The notes under the pieces: generated by a model
Told to the model about the DNA's origin: nothing
The model's database searches: none
The model's input: the letters and a program-made list of their open reading frames with translations, nothing else
Program-made: the position numbers and the translations under genes
Source: Nonomuraea fuscirosea
GTDB taxonomy: Bacteria > Actinomycetota > Actinomycetes > Streptosporangiales > Streptosporangiaceae
Reading direction: 5' to 3'
Length of the DNA: 64,000 nt
NCBI RefSeq assembly: GCF_003001935.1
Contig: NZ_PVNG01000015.1
Span: 1-64,000, forward strand
In this document: piece after piece, positions 52,828 through 60,365 of the stretch
Layout of the letters: each line of letters begins with the position of its first letter
How positions within the stretch are numbered: position 1 is the stretch's first letter

Positions 52828-53097
52828 TCACGGGGTGAGCGGCGGGCGCTCCTGGTCGGTGAGCGGCTGGGCCCCGAGCTCGAACGTCATGCCGCGCCGG
52901 CCGGCCACGCTGGTCACCGGGCGGCCGAGCTGTTCGCTCACCCGGTGCACCACCTCCTGGAAGTGGCGCTGCAGCTCCGGGTCCTCCACGGCGGACAGGC
53001 GGACCGAGCCCTTCTCCACGAGCTCCTTCGCGAGCCATTCGGACATGGTCACCCGGAAGCGGGCGGCCTCGTCGGGGGTGAGGGGTGTCGGCGCCAT
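52828..53097 (-). CDS. Small protein of unknown function (89 aa)
   Basis: 89 residues, soluble and mostly helical: ARFRVTMSEWLAKELVEKGS, then EDPELQRHFQEVVHRVSEQL and a C-terminal GRRGMTFELGAQPLT strand region. I do not recognise a family. It has a clear terminator, so it is a real single-gene unit. It is divergent from the alcohol dehydrogenase gene. Confidence 0.65.
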   Translation of the reverse strand: MAPTPLTPDEAARFRVTMSEWLAKELVEKGSVRLSAVEDPELQRHFQEVVHRVSEQLGRPVTSVAGRRGMTFELGAQPLTDQERPPLTP

Positions 53098-53191
53098 GGG
53101 GGCAGTCTAGGCGTTCGCTGCGACGTGGGAGCCGTTTGGAGAGCTACGTGGGGGTATGCGGCTTTTGTAACCTCTGGCTGAGGAGACGAGG

Positions 53192-54373
53192 ATGAAGGCA
53201 GTCACCTGGCACGGCAAGCGCGACGTGCGGGTCGAGGACGTCCCCGACCCGTCGATCAAGGAGCCGACCGACGCTGTCATCAAAGTGACCAGCACCGGGA
53301 TCTGCGGCTCCGACCTGCACCTGTACGAGGTCCTCGGTCCCTTCATGGCCGAGGGCGACATCCTCGGGCACGAGCCCATGGGCGTCGTCGAGGAGGTCGG
53401 GTCCGCGGTCTCCGGCATCCGGCCGGGCGACCGCGTGGTCGTCCCGTTCAACATCGCCTGCGGTCACTGCCACATGTGCGGGCTGGAGCTGTACGCGCAG
53501 TGCGAGACCACCCAGGTGCGTGAGCACGGCATGGGCGCCGCCCTGTTCGGCTACACCAGGCTCTACGGCCAGGTGCCCGGCGGGCAGGCCGAGTACCTGC
53601 GGGTGCCCGAGGCCCAGTTCGGCCCGATCAAGGTCCCGGAGGGGCCGCCGGACGAGCGCTTTCTGTACCTGTCCGACGTGCTGCCGACCGCCTGGCAGGC
53701 CGTCGCGTACGCGGAGATCCCTGAGGGTGGCAGCGTCACGGTCTTCGGCCTCGGGCCGATCGGCCAGATGTGCGCCCGCATCGCCCGCCACCTCGGCCGC
53801 CGCGTGATCGGTGTGGACGGCGTCACCGCCCGCCTGGAGATGGCCCGCCGCCACGGCATCGAGGTGATCGACGCGAGCGAGGTCACCGACGTCCCCGGGG
53901 AGGTCCGCGGGCTCACCGGCGGGCGCGGCACGGACGCGGTCATCGACGCGGTCGGCATGGAGGCCCACGGCTCGACCGCGGCCAAGATCGCCCAGACGCT
54001 CACCGGGCTGCTGCCCGACGCGGTGGCCGCGCCGCTCATGTCGAACGCGGGCGTGGACCGTCTGGCGGCGCTCAACCAGGCCATCGACACCGTCAGGCGC
54101 AGCGGGGTGATATCGGTCATCGGCGTCTACGGCGGGATGACCGACCCGATGCCCATGCTGCGCATGTTCGACAAGGGCATCACGCTGCGCATGGGCCAGG
54201 CGCACGTCAGGAGGTGGATCAGCGCGCTGATGCCTCTGGTGACCGATGACGCCGACCCGCTGGGCGTGATGGATCTGACCACTCACCGGATGCCGCTGGA
54301 GCGGGCCCCGCAGGCGTACGAGATGTTCCAGAAGAAGTCCGACGGCGCGGTGAAGATACTGCTGCAGCCCTGA
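53192..54373 (+). CDS. Zinc-dependent alcohol dehydrogenase
   Basis: 393 residues. The catalytic zinc site shows GICGSDLHLYEVLG and GHEPMGVVEEVGSAV; the structural zinc set is CGHCHMCGLELYAQC. The Rossmann motif is VFGLGPIGQMCARIA. It resembles glutathione-independent formaldehyde dehydrogenase-type or threonine dehydrogenase-like MDRs; the substrate is open. The start is ATG 53192, AGGAGACGAGG upstream. Confidence 0.9.
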   Translation: MKAVTWHGKRDVRVEDVPDPSIKEPTDAVIKVTSTGICGSDLHLYEVLGPFMAEGDILGHEPMGVVEEVGSAVSGIRPGDRVVVPFNIACGHCHMCGLELYAQCETTQVREHGMGAALFGYTRLYGQVPGGQAEYLRVPEAQFGPIKVPEGPPDERFLYLSDVLPTAWQAVAYAEIPEGGSVTVFGLGPIGQMCARIARHLGRRVIGVDGVTARLEMARRHGIEVIDASEVTDVPGEVRGLTGGRGTDAVIDAVGMEAHGSTAAKIAQTLTGLLPDAVAAPLMSNAGVDRLAALNQAIDTVRRSGVISVIGVYGGMTDPMPMLRMFDKGITLRMGQAHVRRWISALMPLVTDDADPLGVMDLTTHRMPLERAPQAYEMFQKKSDGAVKILLQP

Positions 54374-54436
54374 TGTCGCAGGTCACCGGCGAGTGATCGG
54401 GGTTTCGTGACCGGGGACGCGGGCAGCGGTGCAGCC

Positions 54437-55486
54437 ATGAGAGTGGTTGTGGTGGGAGCTACCGGGAACGTCGGCACCAGCGTCGTACGCGCGCTGGCCG
54501 CGGACGAGGACGTGACTTCGATCGTCGGGGTCGCCCGCCGGCTTCCCGGCTGGCGGATCGACCGCACCGAGTGGCGGCAGGCCGACGTTGCCACCGACGA
54601 CCTGACCCCGATCTTCGACGGCGCGGACGCCGTGGTGCACCTGGCCTGGCTGTTCCAGCCGACCCGGCACCCAGCGGTCACCTGGCGGGCCAACGTGCTG
54701 GGCAGCATGCGGGTCTTCCGCGCCGCGGCGGAGGCGGGCGTGCCCGCGCTGGTCCACGCCTCGTCCGTGGGGGCGTACTCGCCCGGGCCCAAGGACCGGC
54801 CGGTCGACGAGAGCTGGCCCACGCACGGCTGGCCGGGAGCGGCGTACGGGCGGGAGAAGGCCTACGTGGAACGGGTGCTCGACGTGTTCGAGCACGACCA
54901 TCCCCATGTCCGGGTCGTGCGCATGCGGCCCGGCTTCATCTTCCAGCGCGCCGCGGCGACCGAGCAGCGCAGGCTGTTCGGCGGGCCGTTCGTGCCCAGG
55001 CGGCTGGTCCGGGCCGGGCGGATCCCGTTCGTGCCGGACATCCCCGGCCTGCGCATGCAGGTGCTGCACGCCGCCGACGCGGCCGAGGCCTACCGGCTGG
55101 CCGTCACCCGGGAGGTGCGGGGCGCGTTCAACATCGCCGCCGAGCCCGTGCTCGACCCGCACGACCTCGCCGAGCTGCTCGGCGCCCGCACGGTCCCGGT
55201 GCCGAGCGGCCTGGCCAGGGCGGCGGTGGCCGCGGGCTGGCACCTGCGGCTCGTGCCCGCCGCGCCCGGGCTGCTCGAACTGTTCCTGCGCATCCCGGTC
55301 ATGCGGACGGACCGGGCGCGGGAGGTGCTCGGCTGGACCCCGCGCCACTCCTCCTTCGAGGCCATGCGGGAGTTGTTCGAAGGCATGCACGACGGTGCGG
55401 GGATGGACACCGCGCCACTGGCGCCCGACGGGGGACCGATGGCCCGCGTACGCGAACTGGCCACCGGCATCGGCGGACGCCCGTAA
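54437..55486 (+). CDS. NAD-dependent epimerase/dehydratase (extended SDR)
   Basis: 349 residues from ATG 54437 (MRVVVVGATGNVGTSVVRAL), with the GxxGxxG cofactor motif at its N-terminus. The catalytic segment is AAYGREKAYVERVL (YxxxK), with an upstream serine in VHASSVGAYSPG. The GTG at 54407 would add ten residues. It acts on a nucleotide sugar or another carbonyl. The gap to the alcohol dehydrogenase is about 60 bases. Confidence 0.87.
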   Translation: MRVVVVGATGNVGTSVVRALAADEDVTSIVGVARRLPGWRIDRTEWRQADVATDDLTPIFDGADAVVHLAWLFQPTRHPAVTWRANVLGSMRVFRAAAEAGVPALVHASSVGAYSPGPKDRPVDESWPTHGWPGAAYGREKAYVERVLDVFEHDHPHVRVVRMRPGFIFQRAAATEQRRLFGGPFVPRRLVRAGRIPFVPDIPGLRMQVLHAADAAEAYRLAVTREVRGAFNIAAEPVLDPHDLAELLGARTVPVPSGLARAAVAAGWHLRLVPAAPGLLELFLRIPVMRTDRAREVLGWTPRHSSFEAMRELFEGMHDGAGMDTAPLAPDGGPMARVRELATGIGGRP

Positions 55487-55584
55487 CGACATGACGGTGT
55501 GTAAGACTCGGCCGCAGGGGAAGATCTAAGATCACGCGGGGTCCTGAAGCGTGGCCTGTGTGTCGGAACGACACGGAGGAGCGC

Positions 55585-56058
55585 ATGCGTACCCTGATCA
55601 CCCAGGATTTCAGTCTCCAGGACGTCACGAAACTGCGTCACGCCGTGTCCGAGCAGGCCAGAAGCTGCGGGCTGCACGGCCCGAGGCTCGACGACTTCGT
55701 GCTGGCGGTGCACGAGAGCGTGGTCAACGCCATCGAGCACGCGGGCGGGCACGGGTGGTTCAAGCTGTGGACGGTCAACGGGGTGATCCGCTCCGAGACC
55801 AGCGACCGGGGCGCGGGCATCCCGGAGGCATACGTGAACGGCGGCAAGCGGCCGTCCGACGAGTCCCACACCGGGCGGGGGATCTACCTGATCAGGCGGC
55901 TGTGCGACGCGGCCGACTTCCGCACCGGGCCGGGCGGCACCACGGTCCTGCTGACCATGCGGTTACCACGGGAGAGCGGCCTGACGGCGTCGGGCAGCAT
56001 GCGGCGCATCCGGGTCACCGCACCGGGCGGGAGCCCGCCCGGCCGCTTCACCGCCTGA
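55585..56058 (+). CDS. RsbW-like ATP-binding protein (HATPase_c_2)
   Basis: 157 residues. The GHKL-type ATPase motifs are DDFVLAVHESVVNAIEHAGG (N-box), SDRGAGIP (G1) and GRGIYLIRRLCD (G2). Such proteins act as anti-sigma kinases or regulatory switches paired with a STAS antagonist. A STAS protein exists 10 kb away (45162), but no link is shown. The start at 55585 is supported by GGAGGAGC. Confidence 0.87.
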   Translation: MRTLITQDFSLQDVTKLRHAVSEQARSCGLHGPRLDDFVLAVHESVVNAIEHAGGHGWFKLWTVNGVIRSETSDRGAGIPEAYVNGGKRPSDESHTGRGIYLIRRLCDAADFRTGPGGTTVLLTMRLPRESGLTASGSMRRIRVTAPGGSPPGRFTA

Positions 56059-56190
56059 TCCCGCTCCGGGTTCCGGCGCCGCACCACGTGACTTCCGCAC
56101 CCGCGCCACGTGCTCCCCGGCGCCGGGTCCCGGGCCGTCTGACCTGGCCGAGCGCCAGGTAGGCTCAAGACGACGGAAAGGGATCACTAC

Positions 56191-57090
56191 GTGAGCGGCG
56201 AAGAGCTTTCCCCCGGGATCATCGCTCCCGTCCGGCGCATCGGGCGGCGCGAGTTCGATTTCGAGCGCCAGGTCGCCATCATGGCCATCGTCAACAGGAC
56301 GCCCAACTCCTTCCACGACCAGGGCCGCACGTTCGAGCTCGACCGCGCGGTCGAGGCGGCGACGCGGGCCGTTTCCGAGGGGGCCGACTGGGTCGACATC
56401 GGCGGCTTCGCCTTCTCCGCGGCCCAGGTCCACATCGACGTCGCGGAGGAGATCGACCGGGTGGCCCCGGTCATCGCCAGGGTCAGGGCCGCCACCGACG
56501 CGGTGATCTCGGTCGACACCCACCGCCCCGAGGTGGCCAGGGCCGCCGTCGAGGCGGGCGCCGACGTCATCAACGACACCAACGGCCTGCGCGAGCCCGG
56601 CCTGGCCGAGGTCGCCGCCGAGACCGGCGCCGGCGTCATCGTCACCCACAGCCTGGGCGGCCCCGGCCGCCGGGTCTTCCGGCCGAGTTACGCCGACGTC
56701 GTGTCGGAGGTGGCCGACTTCCTGCGCGAACGGGTCTCGGCCGCGCTCAAGGCCGGCATCCTGCCGGAGAGGATCATCATCGACCCCGGCCACGACCTCA
56801 ACAAGAACACCTTCCACTCCCTGGAGCTGACGCGCCGGCTGGAGGAGATCACCTCGATCGGCTACCCCACGCTGGTCGCGCTGTCCAACAAGGACTTCAT
56901 CGGCGAGACGCTCGACCGCCCCCAGGGGGAGCGGAAGGAGGGCACGATCGCCGCCAACGTGGTCTCCATCCTCAAGGGCGCCCGCATCCTGCGCGTGCAC
57001 GACGTCGCGGCGACCGTCGCGTCCGTGCGCATGACCGAGGCCGTGCTCGGCTGGCGCGGCCCCGTGGCCCCCAGTCACAACCTGGCGTGA
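56191..57090 (+). CDS. folP2: DHPS-like protein, FolP2 type
   Basis: 299 residues of a DHPS TIM barrel with the marks VAIMAIVNRTPNSFHDQGRTF, ISVDTHRPEV and DVINDTNGL. The canonical VNVTPDSF has become VNRTPNSF (Asp to Asn), and the loop DIGGESTRPG has become DIGGFAFSAA. In mycobacteria the FolP2 copy of this type is not known to be an active dihydropteroate synthase. The gene starts at ATG 56191. A DUF1992 gene follows after 13 bases. Confidence 0.85.
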   Translation: MSGEELSPGIIAPVRRIGRREFDFERQVAIMAIVNRTPNSFHDQGRTFELDRAVEAATRAVSEGADWVDIGGFAFSAAQVHIDVAEEIDRVAPVIARVRAATDAVISVDTHRPEVARAAVEAGADVINDTNGLREPGLAEVAAETGAGVIVTHSLGGPGRRVFRPSYADVVSEVADFLRERVSAALKAGILPERIIIDPGHDLNKNTFHSLELTRRLEEITSIGYPTLVALSNKDFIGETLDRPQGERKEGTIAANVVSILKGARILRVHDVAATVASVRMTEAVLGWRGPVAPSHNLA

Positions 57091-57103
57091 GGAGAGCACA
57101 CCC

Positions 57104-57505
57104 GTGAGCGAGCGCAAGCCCGTCGGACTTCCCTTCGAGAGCTGGATCGACCGGCAGATCCGGGAGGCCGAGGAGCGCGGCGAGTTCGACGACCTGCCCG
57201 GCAAGGGCAAGCCGCTGCCCAACCTCGACCGGCACCTCGACGACATGTGGTGGATCAAGCAGAAGGTCGAGAGCGAAGGGCTGTCGATGCCGCTGCCGCC
57301 CACGCTGGCGTTGCGCAAGGACGCCGAGCGGGCGCTGGCCGAGGCGCGCGGGGCCCGGTCGGAGACCGAGGCCAGGCGGATCGTGACGGAGATCAACGAA
57401 CGGATCCGCGCGGCGATCAGGACGGGGCTGCAGGGGCCGCCGCTCAACCTGATGCCCTTCGACGAGGACGAGATCGTCGCGGAGTGGCGACGGGCCCACC
57501 GGTAG
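57104..57505 (+). CDS. DUF1992 protein (DnaJC28-type conserved domain)
   Basis: 133 residues. The DUF1992 core is FESWIDRQIREAEERGEFDD, then GKGKPLPNLDRHLDDMWWIK and PPTLALRKDAERALAEARG. The function is unknown in bacteria. The start is GTG 57104, 13 bases after folP2, so the genes are likely co-transcribed. A strong hairpin follows at 57628. Confidence 0.87.
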   Translation: MSERKPVGLPFESWIDRQIREAEERGEFDDLPGKGKPLPNLDRHLDDMWWIKQKVESEGLSMPLPPTLALRKDAERALAEARGARSETEARRIVTEINERIRAAIRTGLQGPPLNLMPFDEDEIVAEWRRAHR

Positions 57506-57532
57506 AGCCGCCGCACCGGCGTAGGGGCCGGG

Positions 57533-57626
57533 CGCGACGGACCTGGCGCGACGGACCTGGCGCCGCGGGCGATGGACCTGGGCGCCGCGGGGCGACGGGC
57601 CTGGGGCCGCGGGCGATGGACCTGAG
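57533..57626 (+). repeat. Imperfect GACCTGG-type short repeat
   Basis: GCGACGGACCTGG-like units recur (57533-57626) with 14-28 base spacing and some base changes. This is low-complexity intergenic DNA. Confidence 0.5.
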
Positions 57627-57627
57627 G

Positions 57628-57659
57628 AAGGGGCCGGGGCGCGATGGCCCCGGCCCCTT
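57628..57659. terminator. Bidirectional terminator-like hairpin
   Basis: A perfect 13-bp GC-rich stem (57628-57640 with 57647-57659) encloses a 6-base loop. It separates the DUF1992 gene from the convergent GH6 cellulase gene. Confidence 0.8.
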
Positions 57660-57745
57660 CCCGGTTGCCGAGGGACCCGGGTCAGGCGGGTCCCTCTGAC
57701 CGGCCGGCGTCCCGGGTCAGGCGGGTCGCCGGCCGGCCGGGTCTC

Positions 57746-60097
57746 TCAGTTGATCGGCGGGTAGGCGTTCTGCAGCAGCTGCCTGAACTGGGCGGAGAAC
57801 CACTGCCCCGACAGCGGCGCGTCGGCCAGCGCGCCCGACGGGTTGTTGCCGTTGAGTTCGTTGCCGGGGTAGGTCGGGTCGCACATCCGGTCGAACCTCT
57901 TGCCCTCGTCGTTCTCGATGTCCGTGCTGGCGCCGTCGGACTCGCCGGGCGGCTTGATCCAGACGTAGGCGTCGAGGCCACTGGCCGGAGCCGCGGTCGG
58001 CCGCGCGCCTAGGCCCGCGCCGCTCTGGTTGCACCAGTTGCCGGCGTGGATGCGGCGGTCGGTCCGTGACTGGTCGACGAACTGGTCCACGTTGGTCGAG
58101 GTGCTCGGGCCGCTCGGGCGGGCGCTGCCGCCCCAGCCGTTGCGCGAGGTGTCGATCAGCATGCCGAGCCCGGAGCGGAAGCCCTTGGCGATCAGGGCGG
58201 TGCGCAGGGCGAGGGCGAAGGACTGCTCGTCCACGTAGTAGTTCCAGTCGACCCACTCGGACTGGCGCACCGAGGTGCCGTTCACCGTGCTGTTGATGGT
58301 GAAGTACGGCTCGGTCGACGCCGAGTAGTTGGCGGTGTTGACGATGAAGCCGTCCACGCTGTCCACGCCGGCGGTGGTGCCGGCCACCGTCTCGTAGAAG
58401 AGGTTGACGGAGGGCTGGAAGTTCGAGTCCCAGCCGAGCCACGCGTGGTGGGCGGCGTCGATGTAGGTGTAGACGTTGGTGATGGCGTGCAGCTGGTTGA
58501 GCGCGTACCGGACGCCGTCACGGTAGCCGCCGGTGCCGTTGGCCTCGCGGCAGTCGGCGAACCTGTCCAGGTTGGTGACGAGGTTCGGCAGCGAGTCGGG
58601 CTCGATGATGGTGACGATGCGCAGGTTCGCGTAGGTGGACTCGCGGAGGATGGCCGCGATCGGGTCGATGTACTCGGTCTTGTAGCGGTTGAAGCCGTTC
58701 TCGGAGATGCGCAGCTCGCCGTTGGAGGCCAGCGCCGAGCAGTCGCGGTTGGGCAGGTTGTAGATGACGACCTGGATGGTCAGCGGCGTGGAGCCGTTGG
58801 CGGCGTCCTGCCTGACGGCCTCGTCCAGGTGCTCGCGCAGGCCCATGGCGCCGGAGGCGCCGGCGATGGCCGCGGTGCGGTCCATCCACACGGCCGTGGA
58901 GACGTTGGCGACCGCCGAGCCGCCGGGCTCGGCCGCGGCCCTGGAGCTCCAGTTCGGGTTGACGTAGCCGGTGGCTCCCGAGTACGGGTTCTCGACGTGG
59001 GCTGGGGCAGGCCCGCCGTCGTCGTCGGCCTCGGTGGCGGTGACCGTGCGTGAGGTCAGGCCGCTGGAGGCGACGGTGAAGGTGCGGCTGCCCGCGGCGC
59101 TGTCGGAGTCCTGCGCGGCGGCCAGGGTGACCGTCTGCGGGGTGTTCCAGTTCGAGGTGGTGAAGCTCAGGCTGGCCCCGGAGGAGACGGTGAGGTTGCT
59201 GTCGCCGCTGCCCGCCGTGGTCGTGACGGTCACGCCGGAGGAGGGCTGGGCGGCCAGGCGCACGGTGAAGGTGCCGGTCGAGCCCTCGGGCACGGTGACG
59301 GAGGTCGGGGTGACGACGAGCGACTGCTCCACGGTGGCGTCGTCGTCGACCTCGGTGGCGCTCACCGTGGCGCCGGTGACGCCGGTGCCGCTGACGCTGA
59401 AGGAGGCGGTGCCCGCCGTGGTGTCGGAGTCCTGCGCGGCGGCCAGGGTGACCGTCTGCGCGGTGTTCCAGTTCGACGGCGTGAAGGTGAGCGAGCCGCC
59501 CGAGCTGACCGTCAGGTCCGTGTCACCGCTGGTGCGCACGGTGGTGACGGTCACGTTCGAGCTCGGCGCGGAGGAGAGCCTGGCGGTGAACGTGGCCGTG
59601 CCGCCCTCGTTGACCGCGACCGCGCTGGCGGAGGTGACCACCGACGGGGTGGTGGGGTTGGTGCCGCCGCAGCTCGTGCCGTTGACGCTGAACGCGGTCG
59701 GGTCCGGGTTGGTGCCGGACCAGGTGCCGTTGAAGCCCACCGAGACCGAGGCGCCCGTGGCCAGGCTGCCGTTGTACGGCATGTTGGTGCCGGTCACCCG
59801 GGTGCCCGACTGGCTCCAGTTGGCGCCCCAGCCCGAGGGGGTGTACTTCTGCGTGGTCGTCGGGTAGTCGAAGGCCAGCGACCACGACGAGATCGGGTCG
59901 CCGGTGTTCTTCAACGTGATGTTCGCGGTGAAACCGCCCTGACCAGGGCTGCTCGTCCACGAGTTGGCTGTGTAGGTCACGTCGCAGGCGACGGCGGCGT
60001 TCGCGGCCGTGCTCTGGCCGGCGACGAGCCCTAAGGCCGCGACACTCGCGGCGGTCATGGTCACGGCCCATTTGCGGAGGCCGCGGTGGAGTCTCAC
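57746..60097 (-). CDS. Secreted GH6 cellobiohydrolase with CBM2 and two Calx-beta-like domains
   Basis: 783 residues. A signal peptide (cleavage after AANA) is followed by an N-terminal CBM2 (residues 36-145, Cys at ACDVTY and TSCGG). Two Calx-beta-like repeats span about residues 150-370, each with the SNWNTxQTVTLAAAQDSD signature. The GH6 catalytic domain begins near VENPYSGATGYVNP; it has YNLPNRDCSA and IIEPDSLPN with the acid and the active-site Asp region. It cuts cellobiose from cellulose chain ends. The GTG start at 60097 is preceded by GGAG at about 10 bases. A CebR-type box lies upstream. Confidence 0.92.
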   Translation of the reverse strand: MRLHRGLRKWAVTMTAASVAALGLVAGQSTAANAAVACDVTYTANSWTSSPGQGGFTANITLKNTGDPISSWSLAFDYPTTTQKYTPSGWGANWSQSGTRVTGTNMPYNGSLATGASVSVGFNGTWSGTNPDPTAFSVNGTSCGGTNPTTPSVVTSASAVAVNEGGTATFTARLSSAPSSNVTVTTVRTSGDTDLTVSSGGSLTFTPSNWNTAQTVTLAAAQDSDTTAGTASFSVSGTGVTGATVSATEVDDDATVEQSLVVTPTSVTVPEGSTGTFTVRLAAQPSSGVTVTTTAGSGDSNLTVSSGASLSFTTSNWNTPQTVTLAAAQDSDSAAGSRTFTVASSGLTSRTVTATEADDDGGPAPAHVENPYSGATGYVNPNWSSRAAAEPGGSAVANVSTAVWMDRTAAIAGASGAMGLREHLDEAVRQDAANGSTPLTIQVVIYNLPNRDCSALASNGELRISENGFNRYKTEYIDPIAAILRESTYANLRIVTIIEPDSLPNLVTNLDRFADCREANGTGGYRDGVRYALNQLHAITNVYTYIDAAHHAWLGWDSNFQPSVNLFYETVAGTTAGVDSVDGFIVNTANYSASTEPYFTINSTVNGTSVRQSEWVDWNYYVDEQSFALALRTALIAKGFRSGLGMLIDTSRNGWGGSARPSGPSTSTNVDQFVDQSRTDRRIHAGNWCNQSGAGLGARPTAAPASGLDAYVWIKPPGESDGASTDIENDEGKRFDRMCDPTYPGNELNGNNPSGALADAPLSGQWFSAQFRQLLQNAYPPIN

Positions 60098-60125
60098 TTG
60101 CGATCATCTCCAGTGCTTAGGTGGC

Positions 60126-60139
60126 TGGGAGCGCTCCCA
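60126..60139 (-). promoter_or_regulatory. CebR/CelR-type operator for the GH6 gene
   Basis: The exact palindrome TGGGAGCGCTCCCA, the known CebR/CelR (cellobiose-responsive LacI-type repressor) box, lies 29 bases before the GH6 start. Confidence 0.88.
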
Positions 60140-60327
60140 TGGTCTGTCGCGGTCGGATTCGTGTACAGAGCCCGCTTGATCGCGACGCCTCCGCCGCCCC
60201 GCATGCTCGCCGAATGCCCTCTAACGCAGATGAAACTTTCATCCCGGGCAGCCTGGTGAGAGGAAACACGGGGGTCACCGACACGCCATTCCGTTGACAT
60301 ACGCCGTACGGCACCCACAATCCCGTT

Positions 60328-60341
60328 TGGGAGCGCTCCCA
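60328..60341 (+). promoter_or_regulatory. CebR/CelR-type operator for the GH48-GH9 transcript
   Basis: A second exact TGGGAGCGCTCCCA palindrome lies 24 bases before the GH48 start. The two boxes are about 200 bp apart, one per divergent cellulase transcript. Confidence 0.88.
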
Positions 60342-60365
60342 CACCCCTACTCCCATGGAGACCCC

